The notes below the pieces were generated by a model. It had not been told where the DNA came from. It did not search any database and worked only from the letters and a program-made list of their open reading frames with translations. Source: Adiantum capillus-veneris (lineage: Eukaryota > Streptophyta > Polypodiopsida > Polypodiales > Pteridaceae). Taken from it: a stretch of DNA of 64,000 nucleotides. Positions within the stretch are counted from its first letter, which is position 1, and each line of letters begins with the position of its first letter. Shown here in pieces: positions 22,921 through 31,911 of the stretch. The DNA is taken from positions 104,938,355-105,002,354 of the forward strand of contig CM043943.1 of assembly GCA_014529385.2 (NCBI GenBank). Direction: 5' to 3'. The position numbers and the translations under genes are program-made.

Positions 22921-22967
22921 AGAAAATATAAGTGTTTTCTGCTATTACTATTTTTTGAGGTCACTAT

Positions 22968-23095
22968 CACTACAAGAGGCTATTCATATTAGCGACGCTC
23001 ACACAGCGACGCTCAAAAATGTTTTTCCCGGCGTCGCTATGAGCGTCGCAAATTTACAAAGAAATGTGCGACGCTCATAGCAACGCCGACTGGGC
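22968..23095 (+). repeat. CACTA terminal and subterminal repeats
   Basis: After the CACTACAAGA terminus, the word GCGACGCTC or its complement GAGCGTCGC occurs four times or more within 110 bases (around 22993, 23006, 23041, 23069). In En/Spm, such repeats bind the element's own regulatory protein. Confidence 0.85.
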
Positions 23096-23174
23096 TAAAA
23101 AAATAACAGAGCGCGCCCAAAAACTCAGATCTCAGATCTGAGTTTTTCGGCGCCCTCAAGCAAGGAGCAGGTAA

Positions 23175-23176
23175 CG

Positions 23177-23225
<49 letters not shown>

Positions 23226-23227
23226 CT

Positions 23228-23265
<38 letters not shown>

Positions 23266-23383
23266 AGAGGAAGGAGAGCCAGGTATGCTCCTTCCCTCTC
23301 CTCACTCTCATGTTCCCTTCCCCTCTTTCTCTCTCCCTCTCTCTCTCTCTCACACACACACACATACACACACACATAGTGTT

Positions 23384-23431
<48 letters not shown>

Positions 23432-23660
23432 AACATAAACAAAAACGCACACACACATACATAAACAAAGAATGCACACACACATTGAGAGAGGAAAAGA
23501 GAGAGAGAGCATGCATAAACAAAAAACGCACGCATTGAGAGAGGAAAAGAGAGAGAGAACATGCATAAACAAAAAACGCACACATTGAGAGAGGAAAAGA
23601 GAGAGAAAACATGCATACGATCCAAAAAAATGCACACACATTGAGAGAGAAAGAGAGAGA
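23175..23660. repeat. Compound CT, CA and GA microsatellites and a roughly 50-bp minisatellite
   Basis: CT and CA runs occupy 23180-23262 and 23330-23375, and a GA run lies at about 23388-23428. From about 23445 a unit containing cattgagagaggaaaagagagag and cataaacaaaaaacgca repeats 3.5 to 4 times to 23650. The long repetitive ORFs across it are artefacts. Confidence 0.92.
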
Positions 23661-24055
23661 AACTAATTTAACGTCGTAGGAAACTAATTAAAATTAAAAG
23701 ACCTAAAGATCTAGCCGACGAGGAGTTGAACTCAGGACCTATTATTCAAGAGGGAAATGGCATAACCAATCTATCATACTTGGCATGGGTGATAGAAAGG
23801 TTATACCATTTATCTCTTTTTATTGGCACACACATCCACACACGCGCACACACACAAGAAGAAGAGAGTTATAACGTCGTAGGAAACTATCCTAAAAGAC
23901 GTTAAAGATTAGGTTAGATGTAGACTTACGTTAAATTAGATTTAGGTTTATTTAAGTTAAATTAGATTAGATTTAGGTTTATTTTTAATTAGATTTACGT
24001 TTATTTACGCTAGATTTAGATTTACGTTATATTAGATTAGATTTAGGTCTCCATA

Positions 24056-24409
24056 GATTGCGATGCATGCATGAAGCGGGTGAAGAAAGCCCTCAATGGA
24101 ATATAGGGTATTGCTGCCTTCACTCATGGTGGGCTCCGTCGATCCAAAAGTACTGGTGAAATGTCTTCAGAAGATAGGGAAGAAGATGGATCTTCAGGAC
24201 GGCAAGAGTCACTACATCCCCGACACAATGACCATCTAGGCAACCTCTAGTCATTCAACAGCAACTTCAAAGTTAGTAACAAGAGCAAGAACGGTCTAAA
24301 GGGCCAATTGCTGTCGTCAGATGTGGATGGAGATGAGGCAGCGTCACCGCCGGAAGTTAACTCTCACATCTTTAGTGATGAGAATGCCAACTCTTGCCGA
24401 GTTATGTGA
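24056..24409 (+). pseudogene. Captured fragment of a heavy-metal-associated isoprenylated plant protein (HIPP)
   Basis: The first frame reads DCDACMKRVKKALNGI, the CXXC metal-binding loop and first helix of an HMA domain. A shifted frame reads GSVDPKVLVKCLQKIGKKMDLQ, the last HMA strand and helix. The first frame then resumes and ends SHIFSDENANSCRVM followed by TGA; CRVM is a CaaX-type prenylation box. This combination is diagnostic of plant HIPP proteins. The middle of the HMA domain is missing or frameshifted, so the copy is not functional. It lies inside the CACTA element upstream of the transposase, as expected of a transduplicated host gene. Confidence 0.75.
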
Positions 24410-24538
24410 AAAATTATGTGTTAAATCAGTTTTAAGGTTCTTATAATCCCTGTTAGTTTAGTTCTTTGTTTTTAATATAACATAATTTACGTTAGATTTA
24501 GATTTATGTTATATTAGATTAGACTTAGGTTTATTTAG

Positions 24539-24582
<44 letters not shown>

Positions 24583-24996
24583 GAAGAAGAGATTTTTAAC
24601 GTCGTAGGAAACTATCCCAAAAGATGTTAAAGATTAGGTTAGATGTAAACTTACCTTAAATTAGATTTAGGTTTATTTTTAGTTAGATTTACGTTTATTT
24701 ACGTTAGATCGAGTCCACGCAAGAATTACTTACGGTTTAGGGTTTAGAGTTAGACGAACAGTGAAAAGATCTACTGTGAAAAGATGTTAAGATGTTGTGA
24801 AGTGCTACAGCTAGAGAAGAGGCAAAGGGGTTTTGTCCACTACATGCAGTATCATGTAGACGTGGGTCTGTAGATTTCTTGTACCCACAAATATAGGTAT
24901 TGACCAATAAAGACGAGATTATAACCCGGTGGTTCTGATCTCCGTGCACCTCTAGACCGAGGTGTGCGGGGATTGGACATGACTAGAGAATGAGAG

Positions 24997-25070
<74 letters not shown>

Positions 25071-25132
25071 GACGAAGAATGCCAATAGAATATTAAATTT
25101 CTTGTCCAGGTTATAAGATTTTTATCCTCATT
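24410..25132. other. CACTA internal non-coding stretch with CA and AG microsatellites
   Basis: It contains a (CA)n at about 24546-24580, an (AG)n at about 24998-25068, and AT-rich words of the TTAGATTTACGTT type that also recur at 23920-24050. No gene is supported. Confidence 0.6.
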
Positions 25133-25665
25133 ATGAGTAGTGACGAGGATGTGGGACCGTCCAACCGAAACACCTATCTCTCAACGAGGGTCTTATGTCC
25201 TTGTAATCAATGCAAGCATGATGTGCAACGGACAAGACGTGTTTCTTTGCAGCACGTTCGCGAATTTGGCGAGTTCGATCCATCTATTATAGATCGAGTT
25301 GTTGCCAATTATAACTCGTTGGACTCTGACGCTGGCTAACAAGCAGCAATCTTGCAACCCAATAGACGTGTTCACAGGCGCTTTGGTCAAGCAGCATATG
25401 TAAGGCCACAAGATGTAGCCTCTGACATCTCGGGGGATGATCATGCAGAGCACATTCCCAACGAGGCAATGTTTGAGCCCGAGATTGATGAAATGATCGA
25501 GACGATCATGGATTCAGAAAGGCTTATCTATGATGATATGAAAAGTGAAGCCGATACGCCATTGTATAATGGAGCACGTATGTCTAGATTGAAAGCACTC
25601 CTGGTTCTTCTCAACATGAAGGCAAAGTTTGGATGGAGTGACACTAGCGTCACAGCGCTTTTTAG

Positions 25666-25761
25666 GTGATCTATTACAATTAGTTTACTTTAATAAAACT
25701 CTAAATGTATAATGATCTGATAGATTTTTACACGACTGTATCGTATTTTTATGTTGTGTAG
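25666..25761 (+). other. TNP2 intron 1
   Basis: It has a GTGATC donor and a TGTGTAG acceptor, and is AT-rich. Exons join in phase with the TNP2 protein pattern. Confidence 0.75.
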
Positions 25762-26501
25762 ATTGCTTAAAGAGCACATTCTACCAGCTGACAATGTGAT
25801 GCCAGATTCCCGAGATGAAGCAAGAAAGATTTTGCGAAACTTGGGGATGGATTACAATTCTATCCACGCTTGTCCTAATGACTGCATTCTTTTCAGAGGG
25901 GAATACATAGACATGGAGAAGTGTCCGAAATGTGATTCCGAAAGATATCGAGTAGATCTCCACGGGACAAAAATTCCACAAAAGGTTTTGCGACATTTTC
26001 CTCTGCTTCCTCGCATCAAGCATTTCTTCGAATGTAAGTCCATGGCCGCCCTAGTATCATGGCATGAGGAGAATAAATCTTCGGATGGTGTGCTACGAAT
26101 TCCTGCAGATTGCGCAGCCTGGAAACATATAGATGGAACATGGTCGGATTTTGCCAGGGAAGCTCGAAATTTGCGCTTAGGCCTGGCTATGGATGGCGTA
26201 AATCCATTTGGTCAAAGATCAACATCTTACAGTGTATGGCCCGTTGTCATCGTCAACTACAACATTCCCCCGTGGTTGACTACGAAGAAGGGGCACCTAT
26301 GGCTAAGCTTGATTGTGCCAGGGCGATATAAAGTGGGGAATATGGATGTGTATCTTCGTCCACTATTGGAAGAGCTACAACAATTGTGGATTGGCATAGA
26401 GGTGGTGGATATGAGCCGACACACAGGACGACGGAATGCTTTGATCAGAGGCATTCTAATGTGGACCATGCATGACTATCCTGGGCTAACAGAATGCTCA
26501 G

Positions 26502-26584
26502 GTGATCTATTGACACTCCTCACTCAGACACTGTAAATCTTGTTTTTTCCCATAGTTGATCTATTATCATGTGTATACATGCAG
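26502..26584 (+). other. TNP2 intron 2
   Basis: It has a GTGATC donor and an ATGCAG acceptor. The join restores a conserved block between DYPG and RACVTCG. Confidence 0.75.
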
Positions 26585-26994
26585 GGCTTCAAACAAGCGG
26601 ATACAGAGCATGTGTCACATGTGGACCTAGACTGAATGCACGTAGGGCGTCCTCACTGAAGAAGCAAATCTACGAAGGTCATCAAGCGTATCTTCCAGAG
26701 AATCATGTGTTACGCGACGGCTTTTTGGGAAGAGAGCCACCAAGGATGTCTGCACAAGCATGGTTAGAGCAGAAGGAGATGTGCGATGACGGATTGCCTC
26801 CAGGGATGAAGAGACTATCTCTATGGTACGAGTTACCATACTGGCCCCGACTCATGATCAATCACTTGCTCGATCCAATGCACATATTCAAGAATGTGGG
26901 TAATCTACTATGGGACCATCTGACCGGTAAGAAAGATACTTTGGGAGCCAGAGTTGACCTTAGAAATGTGGATCGTATGGAGCAATATTGACCG

Positions 26995-28395
26995 CAAATC
27001 CTGACTGAAGTGATAACGCACACTAATGTATTTTGTTCTGGAATGAAACACTAGATTCTTAGCCAAGGCAATAACACTCTGACTGTCACAATGAAGAACT
27101 GGTAAACACTGCTCTATTCCAAGATCCTTCACTAGACGAGCAAGCCAAATAGCTTCTTTGCATGCTTCACTCAATGCAACATACTCTGCCTCTGTAGTGA
27201 AAATGGATGTACAGTCTTGAAGTACTAATCTCCAAGAAATAGCAGAACCAGCAAATGTGTGAATCCAACCTGTTGTGGATTTACGATTGTCAACATAGCT
27301 TGCATAATCACTGTCTGCATATCCCTTAATGGATATCTCTCCACCACCATAGCATAAATGTCTATTTGTTGTGCCACTCAAGTATCTAAGAATCGACTTG
27401 ACAACATCCCAACGCTTTTTACCAGGGTTAGACATAAATCTGCTGACAACTCCCACTGCATGTGCAATGTCAGGTCTCGTAGCCACCATGGCATACATAA
27501 GACTACCACAAGCTGAAGCATAAGGAATTTTAGCCATCTCAGCTTTTTTCTCAACAGATTTGGGACAATCGTTCTTGCTAAGTTTCAGATATGCAGGCAA
27601 TGGGGTACTCAATGCCTTCCCCTTCTGCATGTTGAAACGATCAAGAACCTAGTGCACATACTCCTTCTGAGAAAGGTATAGCAACCTCTTCTTACGGTCA
27701 CGAGTAATGCGCATACCCAAAATGTGATTGGCTTCACCCAAATATTTCATGTCAAATTTACTCTTCAGCTTGGTTTTCAAGTCAGCAATGTCTTTCTTGG
27801 AATGATCAGCAATGAGCATGTCATCCACATAAAGTATAAGCATAATAAGTTGTCCATTGGGTTGTCTTTTCACATAAAGACATGGATCCTCATTACTGCG
27901 TTTATAGTGAAGGGAACGCATGAATGTATCAAACTTGTGATACCATTGTCTGAATGATTCCTTCAAGACATAGAGACTTTTTAGAAGCTTACAGACCAAA
28001 TGTTCCTTGCCCTTTTGCACAAACCCTTCAGGTTGCTGCATATAAATCTCTTCCTCAAGATCACCATGTAAGAAAGCAGTAATAACATCCATTTGATCAA
28101 GATCCATATCTTCAGTGGCAACCAAAGCAAGCAACATTCTCAGTGTTGTCATCTTGACCACTGGAGAAAGGATTTCCTAGAAATCTACACCATATTCTTG
28201 CTTGAAACCTTTGGCCATTAAACGAGCTTTGTAATTCTCAACATTGGATGCAATCTTCTTCTTGTAAACCCATTTACAAGGCAAAGCTTTCCTACCTTTT
28301 GGCAATGGAACAAGTTCCCATGTTTTGTTCTTTGCAATACTGGATAGCTCCCTTTTCATAGCATGTTCCCACTGAACCTTATCATTGGCTAGCAT
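26995..28395 (-). pseudogene. Copia 1 reverse transcriptase and RNase H
   Basis: RT begins about 28395 (WEHAMKRELSSIAKNKTWELVPLP). It has LDQMDVITAFLHGDLEEEIYM, the catalytic LILYVDDMLIA, and the FDMKYLGEANHILGM block. RNase H follows with GSLMYAMVATRPDIAHAVGVVSRFM, GYADSDYA, TEAEYVALSEACKEA and VLHCDSQS, ending at KYISVRYHF. Two in-frame TAG codons (about 28177 and 27649) interrupt an otherwise continuous frame. Ends and order fit Ty1/copia. Confidence 0.93.
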
Positions 28396-28980
28396 AGCCT
28401 CTTTGTAGCACGAAGCCTCACCACTATCTCTCTCAGCAACACAAAGTCCGCGCCTAGAACAAACCGTTCTGGCGGATGTGAGACTCTTTGAGATCTCCTC
28501 GGCTGATCATAACTTGTACTAGGCTGTGTAATAATTGTCTCTGGATCCATCCGTGCAAGAGGTGATACATCGAAAAACGTCACTTTCTGGGATTCAACCT
28601 CTTTCGTTGGCTGCCTATGCATCTTGGTCTCATTGAAGACAACATCACTGCTACGGATTACTGATCGACTTTCCGGATCCCATAAACGATAGCCAAATTG
28701 ACCATCTACACCATAGCCAATAAAGATGCATTTCCTGGACTTAGGGTCAAGCTTAGCACCCAAATCCTTGGGTCCATGTGTATAAGCTTGGGTACATGTG
28801 TATAAGCTTAGCACGCAAATCCTTGGGTACATGTGTATAAGCTTCGCAGCCAGATGTACGGAGTTTTTCATAAGACAACTTATGTCCTGACCATAACTCC
28901 AAAGGTACACAAAACTGTAATGAAGCATGTGGTGATCTATTGATCAAATACACAACATGTGCAAGATGATTGTGATGCAC
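28389..28980 (-). pseudogene. Copia 1 integrase tail and RT linker
   Basis: VVYLINRSPHASLQFCVPLELWSGHKLSYEKLRTSGCEAY is the standard copia integrase end. It is followed by KCIFIGYGVDGQFGYRLWDPE and the linker RSQRVSHPPERF. A short tandem duplication at about 28757-28855 repeats the YTHVPKDL segment. The catalytic core is missing: coding sequence of gag lies only about 80 bases upstream. Confidence 0.85.
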
Positions 28981-29055
28981 AAGACATCAAGATGTTGACT
29001 GAAACTGAGTCAAATTCATCTCTTCAGTCCGTGTGGCATAAATAATAGGCAATTT

Positions 29056-29164
29056 CTATTTCTTTTGGACAAGCACATCTTGCATCTGATTCTTCCAAAG
29101 ATGAAAATTAGTGCCATCAAACTTCTTTATGTCATAAATGTCAGAGTCTTTGCTGATAGACATT
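29056..29164 (-). pseudogene. Copia 1 gag, N-terminal fragment
   Basis: From the ATG at 29164 it reads MSISKDSDIYDIKKFDGTNFHLWKNQMQDVLVQKK, the conserved opening of copia gag (KFDGTNF..WK..M). The rest of gag and protease are deleted. Confidence 0.85.
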
Positions 29165-30434
29165 GTGACAAAATGACCAAAAGATTCTGGAAAAAATTCG
29201 GGAGAGTCTCCTTTGTCAATCAAAATGCGAGACAATAAGAGACCAAAATATCGCTCACAAAGTAACAAAGAGTACTATGTCACTCAAAAGCAGACTGTAT
29301 AGAACCCATTGAGGTGCATCAACTGTCAATCTGACCATAGACTGCCAACTCGGCGTCAAAAGCACCTATACCAATCTATACATGTCCTATGACGAGGTCA
29401 CGAAGGGTAACTCCAGCTACCTATATCACCGAAGGTATCTCCACATTTGAGAATACCCCAGCTCAAAGAAAACCTCATGCTATCGACCCTCACAATGTAG
29501 GTAATGCAGTAAAGCATATAGCCAAGTCTCAGAAATGGCTATCTTCCGGACCAAGTCTCAAAAATGGCCGTGACTGCCGTACTAGCCAAAAGATGGCTCC
29601 ACAAAAGACGTACAGATGTATCGTTGCGCACAAACAGCCGCCAAAAGCATATGTATGCCAGAAAAATATCCCTGCTGGGAGTCAAACTACTCTCAAAAGA
29701 GCTTAGACACTGTAACAAGCGTCAACATATGCATATGCACATAAAAACACTCCCACTGGAACCATAGTTGGCATAAATGCTGCAATCTGTACTATGTGTG
29801 TCGATGCCAATGTCGAAACGCACTGCAAAATCCTGTGTGTGGATGTCTATGACAAAGTGCAGTCGTATATGTCGATGCCGAAACAATAGAGGAATCCGAT
29901 GTCGAAGCCGTAACCTAAACTCATGCCCTGTGTGTCGATGCCGAACTCTTATAATCTCTCAAGTATACGCAGCTGAAAATACCTCTGGAAAATCACCTGC
30001 AAACTCCCACCTGCTATGCGTGTCGACTATGTTCGAGATGTCCACAATATACATACATCTCCTTGACTAAAAATTCAGCCCACATAGCTCTCACACAGTG
30101 AAGCTACACTTGCAGTAAACATGAGAGGGAAAAAACCCTCGAAGATCTGCGAGAAATTTTCAAACGCAAATTTCGCAACTGAAATAAGCGAAATCGGCCT
30201 TTTTGACGCAGACCCAGGTACTATATACCTGTTTTTGTTCAGAGCGACAGATTTTGGTAAAATAGAGTATAGGTTCACCTATTTTTGATGCTGCCTCACT
30301 CCTTGCTATCCTGGTGCAAACTGCTGATTCTGGCTATCTTCACAGTAGCCCTTCATAGCCACAAGAGCTCCAAGCTCTAATGGAAAGCTCCATATCTCAG
30401 CTCTCTATCACAAGCTCCGTTGCACTGTCCATGT
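29165..30434 (-). other. Copia 1 leader, non-coding
   Basis: A long stretch between gag and the primer site without a supported gene. The second copia element has a leader of similar length (44391-45597). Confidence 0.6.
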
Positions 30435-30446
30435 GCTCTGATACCA
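30435..30446 (-). promoter_or_regulatory. Primer-binding site of copia 1 (tRNA-iMet type)
   Basis: The plus strand gctctgatacca is the tRNA 3' end; the minus strand therefore reads TGGTATCAGAGC, two bases inside the LTR. Confidence 0.9.
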
Positions 30447-30448
30447 GT

Positions 30449-30493
30449 TGAAAGAGAAGATGCAAGCAGTGCGATGCAGGAGCCAGAGAGCGA

Positions 30494-30563
<70 letters not shown>

Positions 30564-30714
30564 TAAGTTGTTTGGAAGGGGGAGAGCCAAAAGATTATTT
30601 TGCCCCCAATTATTATTATGCACATATATAATAAGTGGCTCAAGTGTGAATAACTATCACATGGGTTAGTAGCAGTTAGAAGGGCGGCCGGACATGGCCA
30701 GCATAAACCTAACA
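30449..30714 (-). repeat. 5' LTR of copia 1
   Basis: It is 266 bases, starting TGTTAGGTTTATG on the minus strand and ending TTTCA. It contains an (AG)n tract at about 30498-30558. Confidence 0.82.
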
Positions 30715-30720
30715 AGTATT

Positions 30721-31089
30721 TATGTGGTTCAAACAATTTTCGGCTATGGTTGAAAATGTCTCAAAATGTACTATGGGCACCCTCCGTTGCGATCGGAGGG
30801 GGAGTATATGTCTCATGAATTTAAAGCATTTCTGGCTAGTCGTGGGATAAAACACCAATGTACAGTGATTTATACGCCTCAGCAAAATGGTGTTGCTAAG
30901 AGGAAAAATAGGTCACGTACGGAAACGGCATGATGTATGGTCAAAAGTCAAGCTTTGCTGCATTTTCTTTTGGCTTGAGGCCATCATGTGTGCCACTTAT
31001 GTACTTAACAGGTGTCCTACAAAAGAGTGGGACGGGTGTCTAACCTCACTCCTATCTTATTGCAGACATAGCAAGAACCACGAATAAAT
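30721..31089 (+). pseudogene. Copia integrase fragment, opposite strand
   Basis: It reads MVENVSKCTMGTLRCDRRGEYMSHEF...IYTPQQNGVAKRKNR, the second half of a copia integrase core. The usual catalytic glutamate in GVAERKNR is lysine here, and two stops follow. It belongs to a different, otherwise lost, copia element from copia 1. Confidence 0.85.
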
Positions 31090-31897
31090 TGTCAATCCAT
31101 GGGACGAAGCTGACTTGACTAGTTCATAGAGTCTACAAGAGGTTGTCAATCTCTTTGAAAAACAACAAACAACTCGTATCTAACTCGGGCTACACTCAAG
31201 TGACTGAAATCACCAAAAGCCAATCGCTCATCGGCAAACAATTCACATCTATCACAGCATCAAACGACATCCAAACGTAACAAAAATTCTAGGACAAGTT
31301 TATAAAACCTAAGCACACACACTTATGATCTCAAATCTCACTTTAGGTCAAGTGCAAAAATTATGATTATTAACAGTAGTGGATTTTTGACCTAGTTGTT
31401 TTCGACACAGAATGCATCTAAATGCTTAGCAATGATGCCCCAATACCCCGCCTATACTAAGTTTTTGATTTTGAAGTGTAAATTCCTACTTCAGATGAAA
31501 TCAGCGGCGATGCCAAAAGCTATGAAATATCGTAAAATGCTTACGTCAATGCGTAGAGCTCTTACCTGCGGTTGCAACGCAATAGACGCGACTGCAATGT
31601 GACAATCGGGGAGGGAGTAGGAAGCGCAAGAAGGAGAGAAGTGAGCGTCGTTAGCTCACGCTGTCACGCTGTGTATTTCATCATCCGAAACTTATCAAAA
31701 TCTTACAAAAATTGGCTTTTTTTGGGAGCTCTAACTATAGACAGGTTAATACAATCTGGAAGCTTGTAGCCCGGGCTCATCAATTACAGAGTTTATCCGG
31801 AAAATACGAGTTACAATATGCTCGATTCATCAAAATAATAAATGTTTTTACAATGAAAGCTCCAAAATATGGTATCCGAGTTAGCTTGCTGCTAACA
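31090..31897 (-). repeat. Probable 3' LTR of element S
   Basis: The minus strand starts TGTTAGCAGCAAGC at 31897, directly after a G-rich polypurine tract at 31898-31911 (GAGGAGGGGGGGAA). The other end is not fixed because no second copy is visible. No genes are supported inside. Confidence 0.55.
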
Positions 31898-31911
31898 TTC
31901 CCCCCCTCCTC
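31898..31911 (-). promoter_or_regulatory. Polypurine tract of element S
   Basis: GAGGAGGGGGGGAA on the minus strand, immediately before TGTTAGC. Confidence 0.65.

Larger units (their letters stand above)
22968..26991 (+). mobile_element. CACTA (En/Spm) DNA transposon, right end missing
   Basis: The terminal sequence CACTACAAGAGGC at 22968 is the CACTA superfamily signature. Subterminal GCGACGCTC repeats follow directly, and a TNP2-type transposase reads to the right. The right terminal repeat is absent: a copia element begins at about 26992 within the transposase. The three bases before 22968 are TAT, a possible target duplication whose partner is lost. Confidence 0.9.
25133..26991 (+). pseudogene. 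TNP2-like CACTA transposase (Transposase_21 family), truncated
   Basis: Exons run 25133-25665, 25762-26501 and 26585-26991. The joins read LFR|LLKEH and ECSG|LQTSGY. Visible features are an N-terminal zinc-ribbon-like CPCNQC, a CPNDC...CPKCDSERY zinc motif typical of TNP2, the LAMDGVNPFG block with a catalytic-type aspartate, MHDYPGLTECSG, RACVTCGP, and LLDPMHIFKNV. It would cut and move CACTA ends. One TAA at 25337 interrupts exon 1, and the frame ends at TGA 26989 where a copia element joins, so the C-terminus is lost. Confidence 0.9.
26992..30714 (-). mobile_element. Copia element 1: 3'-truncated, internally deleted Ty1/copia
   Basis: On the minus strand an LTR (30714-30449), a tRNA-iMet primer site, a long leader, gag start, integrase tail, RT and RNase H occur in order. 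The element stops inside RNase H at about 26992, against the CACTA transposase. The 3' LTR is absent, so the junction is a deletion breakpoint rather than a clean insertion. Most of gag, all of protease and the integrase core are also deleted. Confidence 0.88.

Noticed and set aside
23445..23650. Regular repeats that might suggest a CRISPR array
   Set aside because: Units are contiguous and low-complexity, with no unique spacers, in plant DNA.
26989..27015. TNP2 continuing past the stop as PQILTE
   Set aside because: These bases code on the minus strand for the conserved copia RNase H end (VRYHF), so the short match is likely chance.
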